Shown here piece after piece: positions 6,870 to 13,210 of a stretch of DNA of 17,922 nt. Both the position numbers and the translations under genes were made by a program. Origin of the DNA: an uncultured Oscillospiraceae bacterium (lineage in GTDB: Bacteria; Bacillota; Clostridia; Oscillospirales; Oscillospiraceae); the NCBI GenBank assembly GCA_934646175.1, contig CAKUEI010000030.1, positions 1-17,922 on the forward strand. The letters are read 5' to 3'. Below the pieces are notes generated by a model. The model had not been told where the DNA came from, made no database searches, and was given only the letters and a program-made list of their open reading frames with translations. Within the stretch, counting starts at the first letter, position 1. Each line of letters begins with the position of its first letter.

Positions 6870-8000
6870 ATGTTTGAAGTGATCAAGAAAGAAGGCCGCG
6901 CCCGCCGCGGCGTGTTTACCTGCGCCCACGGGACGGCGCAGACGCCGGTCTTCATGAACGTCGGCACCCAGGGCGCCATCAAGGGCGCGGTCTCGGCCCA
7001 CGATTTGAAGGAGATCGGCTGCCAGATCGAGCTTTCCAACACCTATCATCTGCATCTGCGCCCTGGCGACGACGTGGTGCGGCAGATGGGCGGCCTGCAC
7101 CGCTTTATGGACTGGGATGGTCCTATGCTGACTGACAGCGGCGGCTTTCAGGTGTTTTCCCTTTCCGGACTGCGGAAAATCACGGAGGAGGGGGTCACCT
7201 TCGCTTCCCACATTGACGGCCGCCGCATTTTTATGGGGCCGGAGGAGTCCATGCGTATCCAGTCCCATCTGGGCAGCGACATCGCCATGGCCTTTGATGA
7301 GTGCGTGGAGAACCCCTCGCCCTATGAGTATGTGAAGGACTCCTGCGAGCGCACCCTGCGCTGGCTTCAGCGCTGCAAGACCGAGCATGACCGGCTCAAC
7401 GCCCTGCCTGATACGGTGAATCCGCAGCAGATGCTGTTCGGCATCAATCAGGGCGGCACCTATCCGGACCTGCGCATCTGGCACATGCAGGAAACAGCGA
7501 AGATCCCCTGTGACGGCTACGCCATCGGCGGCCTTGCCGTGGGGGAGGATACCCAGACCATGTACGACATCATCGATGCGGTGGAGCCGTACATGCCCGC
7601 GGATAAGCCGCGTTACCTCATGGGTGTGGGCACGCCGGGGAACATCATCGAGGGCGTCTGGCGGGGCGTGGACTTTTTCGACTGCGTCATGCCCGCCCGC
7701 AACGCCCGCCACGGGAAGCTCTACACCTGGGAGGGCACCATCAACATCAAAAACGAAAAGTACAAGCTGGACGACGGTCCCATTGACAGCACCTGCCAGT
7801 GCCCAGCCTGCCGCAGCTTTTCCAGAGGGTATCTTCGCCACTTGTTCGCGGCAGGGGAGATGCTGGCCATGCGCCTTGCAGTGATGCATAACCTCTATTT
7901 CTATAATACGCTTATGGCACGCATCCGCACCGCGCTGGATGAGGGGAATTTCGAGGCGTTCCGCGCGGAGTATTCGCAAAAGCTGGATCAGCGCCTGTAA
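6870..8000 (+). CDS. tgt: tRNA-guanine transglycosylase
   Basis: Tgt exchanges the wobble guanine of GUN tRNAs for preQ1, the step before QueA. The 376-residue bacterial-type enzyme has D89 in DSGGFQVFSL, D143 in AFDECV, the GGLAVGE loop (220-226), the nucleophile D271 in GVDFFDCVMPARNARHG, and a zinc site made of C309, C311, C314 and H340. All catalytic and metal residues are present. GAGG lies about 8 bases before the ATG. It is the last gene before a new promoter at 8025-8053, with no obvious terminator between, so read-through into yajC is possible. queA-tgt-yajC is a common gene order in bacteria. Confidence 0.97.
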   Translation: MFEVIKKEGRARRGVFTCAHGTAQTPVFMNVGTQGAIKGAVSAHDLKEIGCQIELSNTYHLHLRPGDDVVRQMGGLHRFMDWDGPMLTDSGGFQVFSLSGLRKITEEGVTFASHIDGRRIFMGPEESMRIQSHLGSDIAMAFDECVENPSPYEYVKDSCERTLRWLQRCKTEHDRLNALPDTVNPQQMLFGINQGGTYPDLRIWHMQETAKIPCDGYAIGGLAVGEDTQTMYDIIDAVEPYMPADKPRYLMGVGTPGNIIEGVWRGVDFFDCVMPARNARHGKLYTWEGTINIKNEKYKLDDGPIDSTCQCPACRSFSRGYLRHLFAAGEMLAMRLAVMHNLYFYNTLMARIRTALDEGNFEAFRAEYSQKLDQRL

Positions 8001-8024
8001 ATGCGAAGAAAATCCAAAATTCTC

Positions 8025-8053
8025 TTGCAAAAAGGACAGGCCCACGATATAAT
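8025..8053 (+). promoter_or_regulatory. Sigma-A promoter for yajC
   Basis: TTGCAA (8025-8030), a 17-base spacer and a perfect TATAAT (8048-8053) lie in the short gap after the tgt stop. Transcription would start near 8060, about 23 bases before the yajC ATG, so yajC can be expressed independently of the queA-tgt transcript. Confidence 0.8.
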
Positions 8054-8082
8054 AATATCATTCTGATTTTGGGGGTTATTCC

Positions 8083-8367
8083 ATGCAGCAGGCGATTCAG
8101 TTTGTCATTCCTCTTGTAGTTATCATCGCTGTTTTTTATTTCCTGATGATCCGTCCGGAGAACAAGAAGAAAAAAGAAGCGGAAAATATGCGCAACCAGC
8201 TGGCCGTGGGTGACGAGATCACCACCATCGGCGGCATCATCGGCACCGTGTGCGCCGTGAAAGAAGAATCTCTCGTGATCGAGACCGGCGCCGACCGCGT
8301 CCGCATCGAGATCACCAAGTGGGCCATTTCCACCAAGAACGAGCCCGCCGCAAACGCCAAGAAGTAA
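8083..8367 (+). CDS. yajC: Preprotein translocase accessory subunit YajC
   Basis: YajC is a small single-pass membrane protein that associates with SecDF and SecYEG at the Sec translocon. The 94-residue product has one N-terminal membrane helix (about 5-23, ending FYFLMI), then the family signature RPENKKKKE (24-32). A soluble YajC domain with LAVGDEITTIGGIIGTV follows. The length is typical. GGGGG lies 7 bases before the ATG. It has its own promoter and is followed after 15 bases by the hairpin at 8383-8433. secD and secF, often next to yajC elsewhere, are absent; the downstream genes are the SCIFF cluster. Confidence 0.93.
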   Translation: MQQAIQFVIPLVVIIAVFYFLMIRPENKKKKEAENMRNQLAVGDEITTIGGIIGTVCAVKEESLVIETGADRVRIEITKWAISTKNEPAANAKK

Positions 8368-8382
8368 TTTTACCGAATGAAC

Positions 8383-8433
8383 AGGCCCCTCTTTGCATAC
8401 GGTGCATTAGCCGGATGTGAGGAGGGGCCTTTT
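8383..8433 (+). terminator. Hairpin with T-run: attenuator or terminator after yajC that buries the next gene's ribosome-binding site
   Basis: A perfect 9-bp stem pairs 8383-8391 with 8422-8430. Inside it, a symmetrical 4x4 internal loop leads to a second stem (8396-8402 with 8411-8417, one mismatch) with an 8-base loop. TTTT (8430-8433) follows and runs straight into the ATG at 8434. The 3' arm contains the GAGGGG that serves as Shine-Dalgarno for that ATG. It may therefore terminate yajC transcripts, block translation of the membrane-protein gene, or both. Confidence 0.6.
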
Positions 8434-8847
8434 ATGCACGGAAAAGAAGAGAAGAAAAAAGCACCGCCCGGTGCGGGCTGGAAACGGGTCTTGACCGGCG
8501 CCGCCTGCGCAGCGGCGGCATATCTTGCACTGCTGTTCCTGCTGGCGGTTCTGATCTCTTTCGGCAGAGTACCGGAGGAGGGAACGAGCTGGCTTGCCGC
8601 CGGGTGCTGCACCGCTGCCTGCTTTTTCGGCGGACGGATGGCATCGCGGGGCGAGGGAAGAAACGAGCGCTGGAACGGATTTTGGAGCAGTATGCTGTTT
8701 TGTGCTGCCTTCTGGGTGGCGGGACGGATGCTGGGCCTTCCGCTTTCCACAGTGGGGGAGAGCCTTGTGAATACGGCCGCGGCCCTGCTGGGCGGCCTTC
8801 TTTCCTGCCTTTTTGGGGGAAGAAAGAAGAAAAAACGCCGGAAATGA
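8434..8847 (+). CDS. Four-helix membrane protein, TIGR04086-like, SCIFF-cluster neighbour
   Basis: The 137-residue protein has a lysine-rich N-terminus (MHGKEEKKK), four hydrophobic segments (about 18-43, 51-68, 83-101 and 108-128) and a very basic tail (GGRKKKKRRK). This layout, and its place directly upstream of scfA, fit the TIGR04086 family of small clostridial membrane proteins, whose function is unknown. The assignment rests on topology and context, not on diagnostic residues. The frame is open back to 8377, but the ATG at 8434 is chosen because GAGGAGGGG ends 6 bases before it; the upstream ATG at 8377 has no ribosome site. Translation may be limited by the hairpin containing that site. 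The scfA promoter begins at its stop codon. Confidence 0.7.
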   Translation: MHGKEEKKKAPPGAGWKRVLTGAACAAAAYLALLFLLAVLISFGRVPEEGTSWLAAGCCTAACFFGGRMASRGEGRNERWNGFWSSMLFCAAFWVAGRMLGLPLSTVGESLVNTAAALLGGLLSCLFGGRKKKKRRK

Positions 8848-8876
8848 TTGAAATCCACGGAAAGCTGTGCTATACT
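8848..8876 (+). promoter_or_regulatory. Extended -10 sigma-A promoter for scfA
   Basis: TTGAAA (8848-8853), a 17-base spacer and TATACT (8871-8876) are preceded by TG one base before the -10, so this is an extended -10 promoter. It begins at the base after the stop codon of the membrane-protein gene. Transcription would start near 8883, leaving a leader of about 29 bases that contains the strong ribosome site AGGGGGG 8 bases before the scfA ATG. Confidence 0.85.
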
Positions 8877-8911
8877 TCTAAAGAATTCATTCGCATAGGG
8901 GGGATTCCATT

Positions 8912-9058
8912 ATGAAGCATATTCAGACGCTGAACGGCGCTACGCTGAAGAACAGCGCTGCCAAGGGCGGCTGCGGTGAGTGCCAGACCTCCTGCCAGTC
9001 TGCCTGCAAGACTTCTTGCACGGTCGCAAACCAGAAATGCGAGAATACCGGGAAGTAA
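8912..9058 (+). CDS. scfA: SCIFF ranthipeptide precursor (six cysteines in forty-five residues)
   Basis: This 48-residue peptide is the substrate of the downstream radical SAM enzyme ScfB. It begins MKHIQTLN, the conserved SCIFF leader, and has cysteines at 21, 24, 28, 32, 36 and 43 in a Gly/Ser/Thr/Ala/Lys-rich core (GGCGECQTSCQSACKTSCTV, 19-38). In characterised SCIFF peptides ScfB-type enzymes join a Cys sulfur to a Thr; the reported Cys32-Thr37 pair is present at the same positions here (C32, T37). ATG 8912 follows AGGGGGG by 8 bases. It has its own promoter, and a strong terminator follows 15 bases after the stop, so it should be made in excess of scfB. SCIFF is found in nearly all Clostridia. 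Its role is unsettled; signalling has been proposed. No export leader is visible. Confidence 0.95.
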   Translation: MKHIQTLNGATLKNSAAKGGCGECQTSCQSACKTSCTVANQKCENTGK

Positions 9059-9073
9059 ACTGTTCCCGCAGGG

Positions 9074-9102
9074 AAAAGGGTGGGGGCTCCCCCACCCTTT
9101 TT
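9074..9102 (+). terminator. Intrinsic terminator/attenuator between scfA and scfB
   Basis: A 12-bp perfect stem (9074-9085 with 9090-9101), GC-rich in its core, closes a four-base loop and ends in five T bases (9098-9102). It sits 15 bases after the scfA stop and 36 bases before the scfB start. Only read-through transcripts would carry scfB, since no separate scfB promoter is evident in the short gap. Confidence 0.9.
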
Positions 9103-9137
9103 CTATGGAAACGGGTTAGGAAAGGACGAACAAAGGA

Positions 9138-10493
9138 ATGATACATACGTTTACGGCTCTGGGCTGTAAGATCGTGGTGGATGTAAACAGCGGCGCCGTG
9201 CACGTTCTGGATGATATCAGCTATGACATCCTGAACGCGGTGGATGGCCCCTTGGGGGAAGAGATCCCGGCGGCGGTTCTGCAGTTGCCCTATGAGCAGC
9301 AGGCGCTGCGTGAAGCGTGGGAAGAACTGCGCAGTCTTCAGGAAGCGGGACTTCTGTTTACGGAGGATGACTATGTCGACCCGGAGATGGCTATGCGCCT
9401 TCCCAAGTCAGCGCAGATCAAGGCGCTGTGCCTGCATGTATCCCACGACTGCAACCTGCGGTGCAAATATTGCTTCGCCTCCACCGGCGATTTCGGGACC
9501 GGTCACCGCATGACCATGGATTTTGAAACAGCGAAAAAAGCCATCGACTTTGTCATTGCCCGCTCTGGAAAGCGCCGCAATATCGAGGTGGACTTTTTCG
9601 GCGGCGAGCCGCTGATGGCCATGGACACCGTGAAGCGCACGGTGGAGTATGCCCGCTCCATCGAGGAAAAGGCTGGCAAGTGCTTCCGCTTTACCATTAC
9701 GACCAACGGAATGCTCTTAAACGATGAAAACATCGAGTACATCAACCGGGAGATGTCCAACGCGGTCCTCTCGCTGGACGGCCGGAAGGAGATCAACGAC
9801 GACCTCCGCCCGACGGTGGGGGGCAAGGGAAGCTATGACGTCATCGTTCCCAAGTTTGAAAAGCTGATCGCCGGGCGGGGCACCAAGGACTATTACCTCC
9901 GCGGTACCTTCACCCGCTTCCACAAGGATTTTGCCGACGATGTCAAGGTGCTGGCCTCTATCGGAAAGAACGTCTCTGTGGAGCCGGTGGTAGGAAAGGA
10001 AGAGGACCCTTACGCCCTGCAGGAAAGCGACCTTCCGGAACTGAAGGCGGAGTACGAGCGCCTGGCCGAGTACCTGCGGGAGCACCGAAACGTGAACTTC
10101 TTCCATTTCAATGTGGACCTCAGCCAGGGCCCCTGCGTGATCAAGCGCCTGCGGGGATGCGGCGCCGGGTGCGAGTATGTGGCCATCACGCCGGACGGGG
10201 ATATTTATCCCTGCCATCAGTTCGTGGGGAACGAGGAGTACAAGCTGGGCAGCCTGAACGACGGTAGCTTTGATATGGAGAAATCCGGCCGCTTTGCCGA
10301 GCTGAACGTCTACACCCGGGAAGCGTGCAGAAGCTGCTGGGCACGGTTCTACTGCAGCGGCGGATGCAGCGCCTCCAACCTGCTTGTCAACGGAGACATA
10401 AAAGAACCACACAAGGTGGGCTGTGAACTAGAGCGGAAGCGCCTGGAGTGCGCCATCGCCCTGAAGGCCATCGACGCGGGCATGGCCGACTAA
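9138..10493 (+). CDS. scfB: Radical SAM/SPASM thioether-forming SCIFF maturase
   Basis: ScfB installs sulfur-to-carbon thioether links in ScfA by radical SAM chemistry. The 451-residue protein begins MIHTFTALG and has an N-terminal PqqD-like precursor-recognition region (about 1-90). The radical SAM cluster motif is C105-x3-C109-x2-C112, with GGEP at 155-158. A C-terminal SPASM domain follows, with C333, C341, C345, C359, C397, C400, C406, C410 and C429 available for two auxiliary 4Fe-4S clusters. The length and every motif fit the CteB/ScfB family. The ATG at 9138 is supported by the conserved N-terminus; AGGA lies 11 bases upstream, a somewhat long spacing. scfA precedes it behind an attenuator, and a 16-bp hairpin terminator follows. 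Confidence 0.97.
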   Translation: MIHTFTALGCKIVVDVNSGAVHVLDDISYDILNAVDGPLGEEIPAAVLQLPYEQQALREAWEELRSLQEAGLLFTEDDYVDPEMAMRLPKSAQIKALCLHVSHDCNLRCKYCFASTGDFGTGHRMTMDFETAKKAIDFVIARSGKRRNIEVDFFGGEPLMAMDTVKRTVEYARSIEEKAGKCFRFTITTNGMLLNDENIEYINREMSNAVLSLDGRKEINDDLRPTVGGKGSYDVIVPKFEKLIAGRGTKDYYLRGTFTRFHKDFADDVKVLASIGKNVSVEPVVGKEEDPYALQESDLPELKAEYERLAEYLREHRNVNFFHFNVDLSQGPCVIKRLRGCGAGCEYVAITPDGDIYPCHQFVGNEEYKLGSLNDGSFDMEKSGRFAELNVYTREACRSCWARFYCSGGCSASNLLVNGDIKEPHKVGCELERKRLECAIALKAIDAGMAD

Positions 10494-10507
10494 ACCCGAA
10501 CAGGCAC

Positions 10508-10559
10508 AATACGCACTGTAATCGAACGGAGCAAAACCGGGAGATTACAGTGCGTATTT
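10508..10559 (+). terminator. Hairpin terminator after scfB
   Basis: A perfect 16-bp inverted repeat (10508-10523 with 10543-10558) encloses a 19-base loop, 15 bases after the scfB stop. The T-tract is short (TTTCTAT), so termination may be partial. The arms are AT/GC mixed and start with AATACGCACTG. Confidence 0.7.
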
Positions 10560-10765
10560 CTATATCTGCGGCAAAGTGTTGAGAATGATACAAGATATAG
10601 TGGGAGAGCATGGTTGAGGCGAGAACTGGTTTTATGAGTTTACATAATATAATTTACATAACAAATATACATAATGAACAAAAATGCGCGTTTTTTCAAA
10701 AATTCCTTGAAAGCGGGGAAAAAGTGGACTATCATTAGAAAAAAGCAAACGGAGTTGACCAAACC
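10560..10765 (+). other. AT-rich intergenic region upstream of proC with short repeats
   Basis: This stretch has no credible gene; the longest ATG frames are only a few codons. It contains three near-identical direct repeats, TTTACATAA (10639-10647), TTTACATAA (10653-10661) and TATACATAA (10666-10674), spaced 13-14 bases apart. A small symmetrical element around GCGC follows, then an inverted repeat TTTCAA-N7-TTGAAA (10694-10712) that overlaps the proC -35. Base composition is much more AT-rich than the flanking genes, as expected of a control region. Confidence 0.5.
10707..10735 (+). promoter_or_regulatory. Sigma-A promoter for proC-spoIIM-xer
   Basis: TTGAAA (10707-10712), a 17-base spacer and TATCAT (10730-10735) place the start near 10742, about 24 bases before the proC ATG. 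The -35 is the right half of the inverted repeat TTTCAA-N7-TTGAAA, which would suit a repressor site. Confidence 0.7.
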
Positions 10766-11566
10766 ATGGAACTGACATTGGGCCTGATTGGCGCCGGGAA
10801 TATGGCCGGCGCTATTTTAAACGGAATTTTGACCAAAGATATTTTGCCCGCCGGCCGCATTTACCTCTCCAACCGGCACGAGAATAAGCTGGAGCAGTGG
10901 AAGCAGCGCGGCATCCACACCACCACAGATAACCGCGAGGTGGCCCGGCAGGCGGATCTTCTCATTCTGGCGGTGAAGCCCCAGATGCTGGGGGATGTGC
11001 TGCCGCAGATCGCGGAGTTTACAAAGGACAAGTGCGTGATCTCCATTGCCGCCGGGATTTCTTCTGCCTACCTGCGCCGGGAGCTGCCGGGGTGCCATCC
11101 GATCCTGGTCATGCCCAATACGCCGCTGCTCCTCGGGAAAGGGGCCACCGCCATCGTAAAACGGGCGGAGGATGTGCCTCAGGAGGAGTATGACGCAGTG
11201 ACCGCCATTTTCTCTGCCGCGGGCACCGTTGCCTTCGTGACGGAAGAGCAGCTCAACACGGTTATCCCCGTGAACGGTTCCAGCCCCGCCTTTTTCTTCC
11301 GACTGGCGGAAGCCATGGTGGCGGAAGCGGAAAAGCGCGGCATAGACGGAGCAACTGCCTTGGAACTGACCGCCCGCACCATGGAGGGTGCAGCCGCTAT
11401 GCTGCTGCAGAGCGGGAAGACCGCTGCGGAGCTGACCCGTCAGGTCTGCTCTCCTGGTGGAACGACCCTGGCCGCTCTCACCGCCTGGGATGAATTCAGG
11501 TTTGACGACATGATGGATAAGGCCTTTACGCGCTGCATCCGCCGGGCGGAAGAACTGGGGAAGTGA
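10766..11566 (+). CDS. proC: Pyrroline-5-carboxylate reductase
   Basis: ProC reduces 1-pyrroline-5-carboxylate to proline with NAD(P)H, the last step of proline synthesis. The 266-residue protein has the Rossmann motif GLIGAGNMAGAI (6-17), LAVKPQML (68-75), VMPNTP (115-120), the substrate-site segment NGSSPAFFFRLAEAM (170-184) and VCSPGGTTLAAL (227-238). All are diagnostic, and the length is typical. GGAG lies 11 bases before the ATG. It heads a plus-strand run with spoIIM (57-base gap) and the tyrosine recombinase, with no terminator between; proC is metabolically unrelated to its partners. Confidence 0.96.
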   Translation: MELTLGLIGAGNMAGAILNGILTKDILPAGRIYLSNRHENKLEQWKQRGIHTTTDNREVARQADLLILAVKPQMLGDVLPQIAEFTKDKCVISIAAGISSAYLRRELPGCHPILVMPNTPLLLGKGATAIVKRAEDVPQEEYDAVTAIFSAAGTVAFVTEEQLNTVIPVNGSSPAFFFRLAEAMVAEAEKRGIDGATALELTARTMEGAAAMLLQSGKTAAELTRQVCSPGGTTLAALTAWDEFRFDDMMDKAFTRCIRRAEELGK

Positions 11567-11623
11567 CCCTTCCGCTTCTATTGTGGGACAAGGGCGCATA
11601 GACTGCTTCAGAGGTGAATGCCT

Positions 11624-12244
11624 GTGGAGCGGCGAATACAAAAGCGAAGAGAAAAAACGGAGCAGACCGGGGCCTGTCTTGCCTGTATCAGCATTGCCTT
11701 TTTGCTGGGCGGAGTGCTGGGCTGTGCAGCGGCGCTACGCTTTGGGAGGAGCGGGACAGATGCCCTTGCGGCATATATCCGTCAGTATCTGAGCGCGGTG
11801 CAGAGCGGCGCGGCGGGAACGGCTTCGCTCTCGCTTGTGGTGTGGGAAGCGGTCCGCTTTCCGATGATGGCCGTTTTACTGGGCTTTACCGTTTTCGGGA
11901 TGATTGGGATCCCGGCGCTGCTGTTTGTGCGCGGATTTCTGTTATCTTTTTCTGCTGCCTGCTTTGTCGGCATGTTCGGGAGAACGGGCGGCATTCTGGC
12001 TTTCCTGTTGTTGGGCGCTTCCGGCGCGGCGGCGATCCCGGTGCTGTTTCTTCTTGCCGTTCAGGGCATGGAGACGGGACGGAGTATCTGGGTGCGGCTG
12101 CGCACGGGGAAACAGGAGGGACGGATCGTTCCGCAGCGGTCGATTGTCTGCCTGATCGTCTGTGGGGCCGCATTAGCGGCCTGTGTGTTGTTTGACTGGC
12201 TTTTTTCTCCGGCACTGCTGCGCGCAGCGGCGGAGATGCTGTAA
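11624..12244 (+). CDS. spoIIM: Stage II sporulation protein M-like membrane protein
   Basis: SpoIIM is the membrane scaffold that holds SpoIID and SpoIIP (the DMP complex) at the engulfing septum. The 206-residue protein has a basic N-terminus (MERRIQKRREK) and about five hydrophobic segments. A long second-third pair runs from about 80 to 130, with FGMIGIPALLFVRGF similar to the core of Bacillus SpoIIM. It ends in a helix finishing SPALLRAAAEML, like SpoIIM SPVLMKKL. Its position before a Xer recombinase gene matches the spoIIM-xerD neighbourhood of Bacillus. The frame has an ATG at 11618 only one base after AGAGGTG. The GTG at 11624 sits 7 bases after it and is the better start. Sequence identity to known SpoIIM looks low, so the call leans on topology and context. 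Confidence 0.75.
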   Translation: MERRIQKRREKTEQTGACLACISIAFLLGGVLGCAAALRFGRSGTDALAAYIRQYLSAVQSGAAGTASLSLVVWEAVRFPMMAVLLGFTVFGMIGIPALLFVRGFLLSFSAACFVGMFGRTGGILAFLLLGASGAAAIPVLFLLAVQGMETGRSIWVRLRTGKQEGRIVPQRSIVCLIVCGAALAACVLFDWLFSPALLRAAAEML

Positions 12245-12269
12245 GAATGAGAGAAGGGAGGGCGAGGCG

Positions 12270-13151
12270 TTGGAGGATTATCTGCAAAAGTTCAAGATCT
12301 ATCTGAAAGAGGTGCGGAAGGCGTCGGCCAACACCTGCAGCTCTTACCTCCGGGATATGCACCAGTTCGCCGCGTACATAGAGGGGCATGACCTTTCCCT
12401 GCTTCAGGTGATCCGGAACGATATCGATCAATACGCGCACCATCTGACGGCGTCCGGAAAATCGCCTGCCACCGTCACCCGGTCGATTGCGTCCATCAAG
12501 TCGTTTTATTCCTTCCTGAGCACGGAGGGATACATTCAGACCAACCCGGCCCGGGGCTGCACCACCGTCAAGGCGGAACGCAAGCTGCCCCAGATTCTGA
12601 CCGGCAAGGAAGTGGAGCTGTTCCTTGAACAGCCGGAATGCGTGGACTTCAAGGGCTACCGCGACCGGGCCATGCTGGAACTTCTGTACGCCACCGGTAT
12701 CCGGGTCAGCGAGCTCATTAACCTTGACGTAGATGACCTCAACCTGGACGGCGGTTTTCTCCGCTGCACCAGCAAGGGAAAGGAGCGGGTGATCCCGCTA
12801 TACCCGGCGGCCATCCGTGCCCTGTCCGACTATGTGAGTGAGATCCGCCCCCAACTGGTGGAAAGTGAGGAGGAGGCCGCCCTGTTCGTCAACATGAACG
12901 GCGAACGCATGTCCCGCCAGGGCTTCTGGAAGCTAATCAAACACTATCAGGAAAAGGCGGGCATCCAGAAGGAGATCACCCCCCACACCCTGCGCCATTC
13001 CTTCGCCGCCCATCTACTGGAAAACGGTGCGGACCTGCGCTCCATTCAGGAAATGCTGGGCCATGCGGATATTTCCTCCACCCAGATCTACACCCAACTG
13101 GTGAACCAGAAGCTGAAGCGCGTATACAACAAGGCCCATCCGCGGGCTTGA
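12270..13151 (+). CDS. xerD: XerC/XerD-type site-specific tyrosine recombinase
   Basis: Xer recombinases resolve chromosome dimers at dif during division. The 293-residue protein has an N-terminal SAM-like core-binding domain (about 1-90) and a C-terminal catalytic domain with the full set: R145 (ATGIRVSEL), K170, H239 and R242 (HTLRHSFAAHLL), H265 (MLGHADISS) and the nucleophile Y274 (STQIYTQL). The length is exactly that of housekeeping Xer proteins, longer than phage-truncated forms. No ATG fits; TTG at 12270 begins the conserved MEDYLQKF and follows GGGAGG. The gene lies 25 bases after spoIIM, which supports XerD, but XerC versus XerD cannot be settled by eye. It is not linked to phage or transposon genes. 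Confidence 0.88.
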   Translation: MEDYLQKFKIYLKEVRKASANTCSSYLRDMHQFAAYIEGHDLSLLQVIRNDIDQYAHHLTASGKSPATVTRSIASIKSFYSFLSTEGYIQTNPARGCTTVKAERKLPQILTGKEVELFLEQPECVDFKGYRDRAMLELLYATGIRVSELINLDVDDLNLDGGFLRCTSKGKERVIPLYPAAIRALSDYVSEIRPQLVESEEEAALFVNMNGERMSRQGFWKLIKHYQEKAGIQKEITPHTLRHSFAAHLLENGADLRSIQEMLGHADISSTQIYTQLVNQKLKRVYNKAHPRA

Positions 13152-13158
13152 ATGCATG

Positions 13159-13202
13159 AAAAAGCCCGGGCGCCGGAGCATTTGCTCCGGCGCCCGGGTT
13201 TT
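13159..13202 (+). terminator. Bidirectional terminator between xerD and ridA
   Basis: A perfect 15-bp GC-rich stem (13165-13179 with 13184-13198) closes a four-base ATTT loop. It is flanked by A5 on the left and T4 on the right, so it reads as an intrinsic terminator for xerD on the plus strand and for ridA on the minus strand. Confidence 0.95.
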
Positions 13203-13210
13203 CTGCTTTC

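Noticed and set aside
5973..8045. A 690-codon open frame on the minus strand opposite queA and tgt
   Set aside because: It is antisense to two genes with full catalytic motifs; it is His/Gly/Val-rich with no family motif, a typical shadow of GC-rich codon use.
8377..8433. Upstream start for the four-helix membrane protein
   Set aside because: No ribosome site precedes the ATG at 8377, and the extension translates the hairpin itself.
10560..10640. Small protein or RNA gene in the gap after scfB
   Set aside because: ATG frames are about ten codons with no ribosome site, and no stable hairpin beyond the scfB terminator was seen.
12270..13151. Integrase of a mobile element
   Set aside because: Length and motifs fit housekeeping Xer, and no attachment repeats, phage genes or transposon ends are nearby.
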